This document shows positions 60,201 through 64,000 of a stretch of DNA of 64,000 nt, one piece after another (the first letter of the stretch is position 1; each line of letters opens with the position of its first letter). Origin of the DNA: Phyto melanocephala (Eukaryota > Arthropoda > Insecta > Diptera > Rhinophoridae); contig OW799233.1 of the NCBI GenBank assembly GCA_941918925.1, positions 3,216,001 through 3,280,000 on the forward strand, given 5' to 3'. A program made the position numbers and the translations under genes. The notes beneath the pieces were generated by a model. That model saw nothing but the letters and a program-made list of their open reading frames with translations. It was not told the origin of the DNA and did not search any database.

Positions 60201-60782
60201 CCCATCTATTATGAATGGAAAGTACCCTCAGATGGCTTGGAGCCACCGAGACTAGAGTCGCCCATTGGTGTAGATGGCAGAGAATATCCGGAAACAATTA
60301 TTGACTATAATGCCATAAGTACAAATAATGGTATCGCTTCGATCTCTCGATTTGGTATTGATCAAACTAAAAACAACAATAACACAAATAGAAGAACAGA
60401 AAATAAGCAACCAATACCCTCACGCTCTCCCACTTCGAGATCCATTAAAGAAACCGGCCAGCCTAACGGTGTAGGAGTAACAAATTCAAAGACCTCCCAT
60501 CCGACCAGAGTTTCCAGTACACAACACTCTAGTAGTAGTCCAGAAGATATATTCCAAATTCGAAAGGAACTATCGGTGCCGGAGTATGCTTTTCCCTTGG
60601 AAAATGCAGGTCGTACCGGCTATTTGGACACAGATGTATATAATTCATTTCAATTAAAAATACCCGAAAGACGTACCGATACCGATGAACACATACATTG
60701 GTATGGTGAAAATCCTAAATGTCCTGAATGTCATCCGTCCTATGTTATACCGGGCACCTGCCAACCCTGTCTACGAAGATGA
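46414..60782 (+). CDS. secreted one-domain chitin-binding protein (CPAP1-like), five coding exons
   Basis: The predicted join is 46414-46494, 58243-58344, 58444-58594, 59000-59124 and 59190-60782, giving 683 residues. All junctions use GT/AG and keep phase (0, 0, 1, 0). Residues 1-26 are a signal peptide. Residues 45-98 form a chitin-binding type-2 (peritrophin-A, CBM14) domain with Cys at 45, 60, 66, 77, 90 and 98 (spacing x14, x5, x10, x12, x7). A long Thr/Ser/Pro-rich stretch with many TTT/TTK runs follows, likely O-glycosylated and mucin-like. The C-terminus has CPEC-x9-CQPC (Cys 664, 667, 677, 680). One such domain plus a long tail fits the insect CPAP1 class (cuticular proteins analogous to peritrophins); the likely role is binding chitin in cuticle, trachea or gut lining. 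That role is inferred from the family. I cannot give an orthologue. Intron 1 is 11.7 kb and holds a tRNA-Phe and transposon debris. Confidence 0.82.
46495..47786. other. first part of the large intron; a repeat fragment at 47185-47415
   Basis: The segment near 47185-47415 (ending TCAATCGACTGCCCTAGTAA) parallels the right half of repeat E (29800-30060) and is probably a fragment of the same family. (AT)n lies near 47514-47532. No exon seen. Confidence 0.4.
47789..48429. mobile_element. TA-flanked MITE with GGTGTGTTCCACA ends
   Basis: This 641-bp element has 13-bp perfect inverted ends GGTGTGTTCCACA and a TA on each side (47787-47788, 48430-48431), as in Tc1/mariner-type insertion. The motif AAGTTCGG recurs in both orientations near both ends (for example GACAAGTTCGGAC at left and GGCAAGTTCGGAC at right), and ATTACTCTC repeats occur further in. 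No transposase was recognised, and a 65-codon antisense frame at its right end is a shadow. Confidence 0.75.
48432..49961. other. intronic non-coding DNA
   Basis: AT-rich; short frames such as 48780-49013 are low complexity. No splice-bounded exon recognised. Confidence 0.35.
49964..50437 (+). mobile_element. Tc1/mariner-type deletion derivative with catalytic-core remnant
   Basis: The inverted ends are AAGGGTCCGCCATCTAAC and, reversed, AAGGGTCTGCCAAATAAC (18 bp, three or four differences), with TA on both sides (49962-49963, 50438-50439). The plus strand reads FSDEAHFYLGG near 50140, then GIIGPFFVENEPMAVVIGPC, the region around the first and second catalytic Asp of a mariner-type transposase. 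A stop, FCSQKF and decayed sequence follow. At 474 bp it is a non-autonomous, internally deleted copy. The 75-codon minus-strand frame here is a shadow. Confidence 0.8.
50440..51299. other. intronic non-coding DNA
   Basis: AT-rich, nothing recognised. Confidence 0.35.
51300..52090 (-). pseudogene. LINE fragment: RNase H domain and Cys-rich tail, broken
   Basis: The minus strand reads RLPDEFGVF*AEIFDIWKAS near 52050-51985, then a SQKTLLSLKSYP segment. Next comes H*SAYKGYYGNQQADELA (near 51850-51790), the last conserved RNase H motif of non-LTR retrotransposons of the R1/I/Jockey-like groups. It continues through DTCRVAKL to ESVLHLLCECPTLDTNIHRI near 51500-51440, the CxxC-type tail. Stops interrupt it and it has no RT part. 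It is inserted antisense in the large intron of the chitin-binding gene. A 68-codon open frame at 51412-51618 is an out-of-frame shadow. Confidence 0.75.
52560..52860 (+). pseudogene. mariner-type transposase remnant
   Basis: A frame with FGQDMTVYGERYNSIITN near 52660-52725 resembles the VTVNGERYR region of mariner-type transposases. RGDVI*PQNCGFCLFLSFLM follows near 52775-52835 and resembles the catalytic-end region (RxGDVxWPPRSCDLTPLDxF). Interrupting stops and low conservation limit confidence, and no terminal repeats are seen. Confidence 0.5.
52861..54352. other. intronic non-coding DNA
   Basis: AT-rich; no exon recognised. An A-run at 54328-54335 is the T-run terminator of the antisense tRNA-Phe. 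Confidence 0.35.
54353..54425 (-). tRNA. tRNA-Phe (anticodon GAA)
   Basis: On the minus strand a full 73-nt cloverleaf reads GCCGAAA at the acceptor 5' strand and TTTCGGC at the 3' strand, with discriminator A. The D-arm is TAGCTCAGTTGGGAGAGCG. The anticodon stem-loop is TTAGA-CTGAAGA-TCTAA with anticodon GAA, and the T-arm is CCCGGTTCAATCCCGGG. It has no intron and no encoded CCA. Box B is GGTTCAATCCC. The downstream T-run (plus-strand A-run at 54328-54335) should terminate Pol III. It lies inside, and opposite to, the 11.7-kb first intron of the chitin-binding gene. Confidence 0.97.
54622..54780. mobile_element. hairpin-forming MITE, 159 bp
   Basis: The left arm starts CTGCCTGTTCAACGATGTCG and the right arm, reversed, starts CTGCCTGTTTAACGATGTCG. 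Homology continues over about 62 bp, including AGCGAAATTTCATTC, with only a few differences. A short A/T-rich loop separates the arms. Its small size and long arms indicate a MITE or a fold-back element. No convincing target duplication was identified. Confidence 0.75.
54781..55166. other. intronic non-coding DNA
   Basis: AT-rich, nothing recognised. Confidence 0.35.
55169..55562. mobile_element. Tc1-like MITE with CARTGGGCCAATTC ends
   Basis: The inverted ends are CAGTGGGCCAATTCAAAG and, reversed, CAATGGGCCAATTCAAAG, with weaker homology inward (TTGTACTAT..TCATAT). The left flank is TA (55167-55168) and the right flank is TC, so the duplication may have mutated. The 394-bp unit includes CTCTCAGAGAGAATTT twice near 55344 and 55374. 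The two overlapping 60-codon frames are not credible genes. Confidence 0.65.
55940..56074. mobile_element. possible pogo/Tigger-like element end
   Basis: ATTCGTTATATCG occurs at about 55952 and 56021, and ATTCGTTATACC at about 56051, next to AAGCTTTGCCTG and then TA. Reversed, this reads CAGGCAAAGCTTGGTATAAC, like the termini of pogo-class elements whose TATAACGAA-type motif repeats. Only one end is seen, so this is tentative. Confidence 0.4.
56077..58242. other. end of the large intron with a (TACA)n microsatellite
   Basis: About 2.2 kb without recognised exons, apart from the tandem TACA run at 57198-57239. The intron ends with a pyrimidine-rich tract and TTTTTCAG at 58235-58242. Confidence 0.45.
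57198..57239. repeat. (TACA)n microsatellite
   Basis: About ten perfect tandem copies of TACA. An ORF-like frame across it is meaningless. Confidence 0.9.
58243..58344 (+). CDS. exon 2 of chitin-binding gene
   Basis: It runs from TTTTTCAG|AGTCAAAATG to GTTGTCAG|GTACAG: 34 codons, phase 0 on both sides. It encodes the first two Cys of the chitin-binding domain, within the segment FSCAGRPSGYYADIETGC. It is too short to stand out as a frame on its own, but the protein signature is clear. Confidence 0.85.
58444..58594 (+). CDS. exon 3 of chitin-binding gene
   Basis: The acceptor TTTCTTTAAG precedes GTCTACCACATGTGTGATGG, and the donor is TTAATAG|GTCAGT. It is 151 nt, entering in phase 0 and leaving in phase 1. 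It carries the remaining four Cys of the domain (VYHMCDG, YSCPN, LICDHW, VNC). The 99-bp intron before it lies inside the domain. Confidence 0.85.
59000..59124 (+). CDS. exon 4 of chitin-binding gene
   Basis: The acceptor TACTTACAG|GGCAACG completes the Gly codon split by the previous donor, and the exon ends CCAAAAG|GTACAAG. It encodes an acidic/basic linker with RTPRPDLLDRPYAPDYSG. The neighbouring introns are 405 and 65 bp. Confidence 0.8.
59190..60782 (+). CDS. exon 5 of chitin-binding gene (mucin-like tail)
   Basis: It starts after TTCCAAAG at 59189 and is open from TCACTGTCATCAG to TGA at 60780-60782: 530 codons. An internal ATG at 59238 starts the longest simple frame, but the splice-linked reading begins 16 codons earlier. 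The exon is rich in Thr, Ser, Pro and Arg, with clusters such as TTTTTIRPT and TTRTTTTKAPTRPTT. Near the end are YEWKVPSDGLEPPRLESP and a Cys motif CPEC-x9-CQPC. Frames of 69 codons (+) and 79 codons (-) inside it are shadows. Confidence 0.9.
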   Translation, partial: SLSSVLNQIYDNTAQKMKDKALQANKVQLGTGQQRWKIPPPSRIILPPSYEPQLQQESSTKPTTRSSYYTPITTTATRKPTTVRTTASSRNQSIKFNNVAALHNRHDDHLQLEHDDLGTSHSTRYNTSADFNSADDRFAKTLQKPTIKSKTNYNNAFTTTKPTTATMKTTLNPRVKVPSKIYEPPLLYPIYNLDDATSTTTTTIRPTYRASTASPFVTRSTATTRTTTTKAPTRPTTVVGKPFTRSSFSTSTKVSANSNNINRFDISKLTKEIRTPAPAQGFKSPTPRPPAKNSTTSQNSTFNKSDRGNMKYDQPSKQLLPPLTDFITHDIATTQGPPIYYEWKVPSDGLEPPRLESPIGVDGREYPETIIDYNAISTNNGIASISRFGIDQTKNNNNTNRRTENKQPIPSRSPTSRSIKETGQPNGVGVTNSKTSHPTRVSSTQHSSSSPEDIFQIRKELSVPEYAFPLENAGRTGYLDTDVYNSFQLKIPERRTDTDEHIHWYGENPKCPECHPSYVIPGTCQPCLRR

Positions 60783-61135
60783 GCAAATAATTGTGAAAAA
60801 CATTTTGCTTTAAGAAAAAAAAAACAAAGTATTTTGATTCGTTTAAAACACAGGGTGGCTTTGCTCATTTATAAAAAAAAGCACACACAGATCTAAAGCA
60901 TTCGAAATTATTTTTTTTTGTATTCAACAATCATTGCATATTTTATAAGTTAATTTTTACCATATTAGAGTTATGTCTTTAAGAATTTCCTATTGCATAA
61001 AATCTAGATAAAACATAATACAAACATACGTGTATAAATACATTTATACAAATTGCAGCAAGATATAGTTTTAAGAAAACTTGGACCTGAATGAGTCCAG
61101 GAGTGTATATTTTTTTAATAAAGGGGTATTAACGA
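60783..61135 (+). other. 3' UTR of chitin-binding gene
   Basis: Non-coding, AT-rich. AATAAA at 61117-61122 is the most likely poly(A) signal; another lies at 61341-61346. Confidence 0.5.
61117..61122 (+). terminator. poly(A) signal AATAAA
   Basis: It lies about 335 bp after the stop of the chitin-binding gene, in a T-rich then G-containing context (AATAAAGGGG). Confidence 0.5.
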
Positions 61136-62498
61136 GATTAATTATTATATTAAAAACAAACATTATTTACCATAAACAGTATGTGTGAAAAAGAAAAATT
61201 TCAAACCTTACCTGAATGCCCATATTTATAAAAACCAAAATCTTACCCCCTGTTGCCACATGCTAAACTAAGTTCAAAATTCTATTTTGTACTATTTAAT
61301 AATGGAAAACTTATAACTAATACTTTGTATATGTAATAGAAATAAATTAAAAAAAGAAATTAATGGCAGACATAATAGCTTAAGTCAAGATAATAGAAAT
61401 TTAAAAACAAAAATTTAAGTTTTAATTTAGGCTGTTGTGTTTTAGCTCCACAGATATGCACTTGGCAACGAAAGTTAACAATTTAGTATTTTTATTTTTA
61501 TACAAAAATTAATTTAAATTTTAGTACGATTGGCTTTTTAAAACACTTGTTTTTAAAAGTATTTTTTTAATAATAAAATTTAATTAAAAAACAATAAAAG
61601 TTTGTTGATATATTTTTTTTTTATAATAGTGAGTAAACTTTGAAGTTCTTGGAAATTAGGCAAAAAGTTCTGAAGTCAGAAATTGTAGTTTTTGTTCAAT
61701 ACTAAATAAAAAATGAGTTTTTCTGAATGACTGAAATAATTATTACGATTGGGAGGAGTTGTGCTACACTTATGTTATTGATACTAAACGAAAGTGGGAA
61801 AAGCTTTGGTAAAAGCCAATTTAAAAAAATCAAAATGTTATTTTCGACTTAAGCGCTTTTTACCTAACGTCAAAAAATTGTACACAACATTTTGAAAATG
61901 TATTCTATGCACTTCAGTTTTAGTTTTTTTTAGCTTGCCTGTACTTCTGCGAGTGTTGTGTACTTATTATTAACAAAAAATCCTTTGAAAAGGTCGAATC
62001 TGTTGCAATTTTCTGTTTACACAGGTGAGTGAAAGTTCATATTTAAAATGTCGTTTACCAGTGTATATGGTCCCAATATTTATGTTTTTCTCTTATAATA
62101 CCTCCGCCATACCCATTTCTTTATGATGCATATACCACAAGAATGGATGAGCTCCAAACGAATTAATTTTTAAATATTTTGTTGGCTTAATTTATTTCCA
62201 TGATCATTGTTTTCTTTTATAAAATGAGGTTTTTAAATTCATCACATGCGTACATCTTTAGGGAATCAATTGGCTTTAAACGTTATTGTTATCATTTTTC
62301 TAACATCAATGCTATACAATTAATTAATTTGAATTAATAATGAGGCATTTGAAGAAAATTAACCATAATTTAATTATATAAAAAACATGATCGAACTTTG
62401 ATGATGCAGGAGATTTGAAGGGTTTTGAATTTTAAATGCATAAAAAGTCCAAAAATTCAAACATATTTAATTTTGAAAAATTTAAAATAAATAAATTT
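61136..62498. other. intergenic DNA, no gene seen
   Basis: AT-rich with no supported exon or RNA gene. Confidence 0.35.
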
Positions 62499-62509
62499 CC
62501 AATTGAAAA

Positions 62510-63712
62510 GTAAGTAAGTTAGTAAGTAAGTAAGTTTATTGGAGACTTAATTTTTTCATAAAACAATATAAGTTACAAATAATTAATATAAAAATAAACA
62601 TGAAAAAGCAAATCTTAAAACTATAATGTTTGGTTTTAATTACAAGAATACAGTATATATACAGCATCAGGCTTATCTTTTACAAAAGATTAAATGAAAT
62701 ATGTATAAAACATGTGTAGAAATGTACTTGCTCCCGGCACAACATTAAAGAAGAAAAGTGTACTTAAAAGGTAGACCTAAATCTAAAGTTATAATTAAAA
62801 ATAAATATATATATTTATATAAAAAATAAATAAAATATTAACAAAAATTTATAAGTTATCCCCTATGAGTTCCCCTTAAGGTGGAAATAAAAAAGTTTGG
62901 CATAAGATTGTTATTGCTCGTTTTCCAAGTATCCCAACCAATTTAAATTGGACTGTTCATGAATAATATTCTTGATCAAAAGATTCTCATTGAATTGAAA
63001 TTTATTAATAAATTTCTTCATTAAACTAAACGCATAACATGCTAAAGGTTCAATTTGAGCCATATCATAAATAAATTTATTTCAAAAGCGTTTATTTTCC
63101 TCTTCGTAATGCTTGTTTATACAGAGTCGAATAACCTTACGTTGTAAGATTTCAAAATTTTTCATTAGAGTAGGTGATAAGGTAAACCAGATTGGAAAGG
63201 CATAAATTAAAATGGGTCTAATACTAGTTTTATAAATCAATAATTTGGTTTTAACGGGTAAGTAGTTATTTCTAAATAACATTCCAAAAGAACCTCTTAT
63301 ACGTTTAGCTTTATTAAGATAAAACCTTGCATTTTCATTAAACTTTACCAATTTGTTAAAAACAACGCCCAAATACCGAAGACTTTCGACAAAAGGAATT
63401 TCAACACCATTAACAAATAGTTTAAGGTTTTTGCTTTCTGGAACAACAAAACTCTTACATTTACCAGATGAGTTTCTAAGACAAATTGCCTTACTCTTAG
63501 GAATGTTTATAGAAATACCCCAGTCTTTATAATTATTATTAACCACATTTAAATGAGCTGAAACAGAACTCAATGTGTCAATTGGAGAAACACCATGAGC
63601 ATATAATAAAGAGTCATCAGCATAAAGAATACTTTTTGAGTCAGAATAAATATGAGGAAAATCATGAACGAAAATATTAAATAAATGTGGAGATAAAATG
63701 GAACCCTGAGGT
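62510..63712 (-). mobile_element. 5'-truncated LINE with (CTTA)n tail and 11-bp target duplication
   Basis: CCAATTGAAAA occurs at 62499-62509 and 63713-63723 and brackets a 1203-bp insert. Read on the minus strand, the insert starts abruptly inside a reverse transcriptase, runs through its end, continues with about 400 bp of non-coding sequence and finishes with a tandem CTTA tail (plus strand TAAGTAAG.. at 62511-62534). 5' truncation, a tandem-repeat 3' tail and a target duplication are the hallmarks of target-primed LINE insertion. The tail is not poly(A), which separates it from typical Jockey copies. Confidence 0.85.
62911..63711 (-). pseudogene. LINE reverse-transcriptase C-terminal half
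   Basis: The frame starts in the PQGSILSPHLFNIFVHDFP motif, continues to the active-site ILYADDSLLYA, and then through GISINIPKSKAICLRN and LRYLGVVFNK. It goes on to the thumb-like TKLLIYKTSIRPILIYAFPI and IWFTLSPTLMKNFEILQRKV. A TGA at 63082-63084 interrupts it. The same frame then continues (NKFIYDMAQIEPLACY and so on) to a TAA at 62911-62913, so the TGA looks like a later mutation. The upstream part (endonuclease, RT fingers) is missing through truncation. No RNase H follows. The family is Jockey/CR1-like by eye. Confidence 0.88.
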
Positions 63713-63723
63713 CCAATTGAAAA

Positions 63724-64000
63724 AAAAAAAAATAATAATAATAATTTCCAAATGAAATTATTTTAATTCAATATAAGAAAAATTTTGAAAATTTTCCGTT
63801 TGAAAACCAGACTAGACTGCTGTACGGTTATAAAATTAAAAAAAAAAGAAAAAAAAAAACAATAATTACCAGTTAAAATAAAAAACTTTGTAATTTTTAA
63901 GATATTGGTTTTTTCAAAACTTTTTTATTAAACATTATTTTTTTTTTTCATTTAACACAATTTAAAACGTTTTCTTTAAATGTAGTTTTTTTTCGTAAAT
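63724..64000. other. AT-rich DNA to the window edge
   Basis: An (AAT)n stretch near 63731-63743 and A/T runs; nothing else recognised. Confidence 0.4.

Noticed and set aside
1..64000. CRISPR arrays, operons, ribosome binding sites, prophage
   Set aside because: The sequence is eukaryotic nuclear DNA. The tandem repeats seen are microsatellites without the regular repeat-spacer structure.

Overview
The window is AT-rich, intron-bearing eukaryotic nuclear DNA. It most resembles a higher fly, probably a calyptrate (blowfly or house-fly group). This rests on the splice-site and intron style, tRNAs of dipteran type, a chitin-binding cuticle/peritrophic-type gene, and abundant decayed Tc1/mariner, hAT, P-like, Helitron and LINE sequences. 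No species can be named from the sequence alone. Only about 3 kb is protein-coding.

Layout. A small two-exon gene of unknown function lies at 1405-2756 (384 aa predicted). From there to about 46.2 kb there is no convincing host exon, only diffuse AT-rich DNA seeded with transposon remains. These include two near-identical P-like MITEs (339-517 and 10744-10934), a further P-like MITE with a perfect 8-bp duplication (904-1085), a Helitron-type element (20451-20826) and several mariner-family pseudogenes. They also include a hAT element with a decayed transposase end (42811-44363), a hAT-like MITE (39240-40013), and several copies of a kilobase-sized repeat that carries a terminal hairpin.

At 46231 a tRNA-Lys(TTT) gene sits just upstream of a signal-peptide exon (46414-46494). 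That exon joins, through an 11.7-kb intron holding an antisense tRNA-Phe(GAA), to four downstream exons (58243-60782). Together they encode a secreted, roughly 683-residue protein with one chitin-binding type-2 (peritrophin-A) domain, a Thr/Ser/Pro-rich mucin-like stretch and a C-terminal CxxC-x9-CxxC motif. The window closes with a 5'-truncated LINE on the minus strand (62510-63712) bounded by an 11-bp duplication.

The genes do not form a functional cluster: the unknown gene, the chitin-binding gene and the two tRNAs appear independent. No new multi-gene system was found. The most notable points are the split chitin-binding gene with the tRNA packed against its first coding exon, the uncharacterised two-exon gene, the P-like MITEs, a Harbinger-type MITE whose empty site is visible in sister repeats, and two mariner copies that look internally deleted in the same way. 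All protein identities come from reading translations by eye, with no database search.
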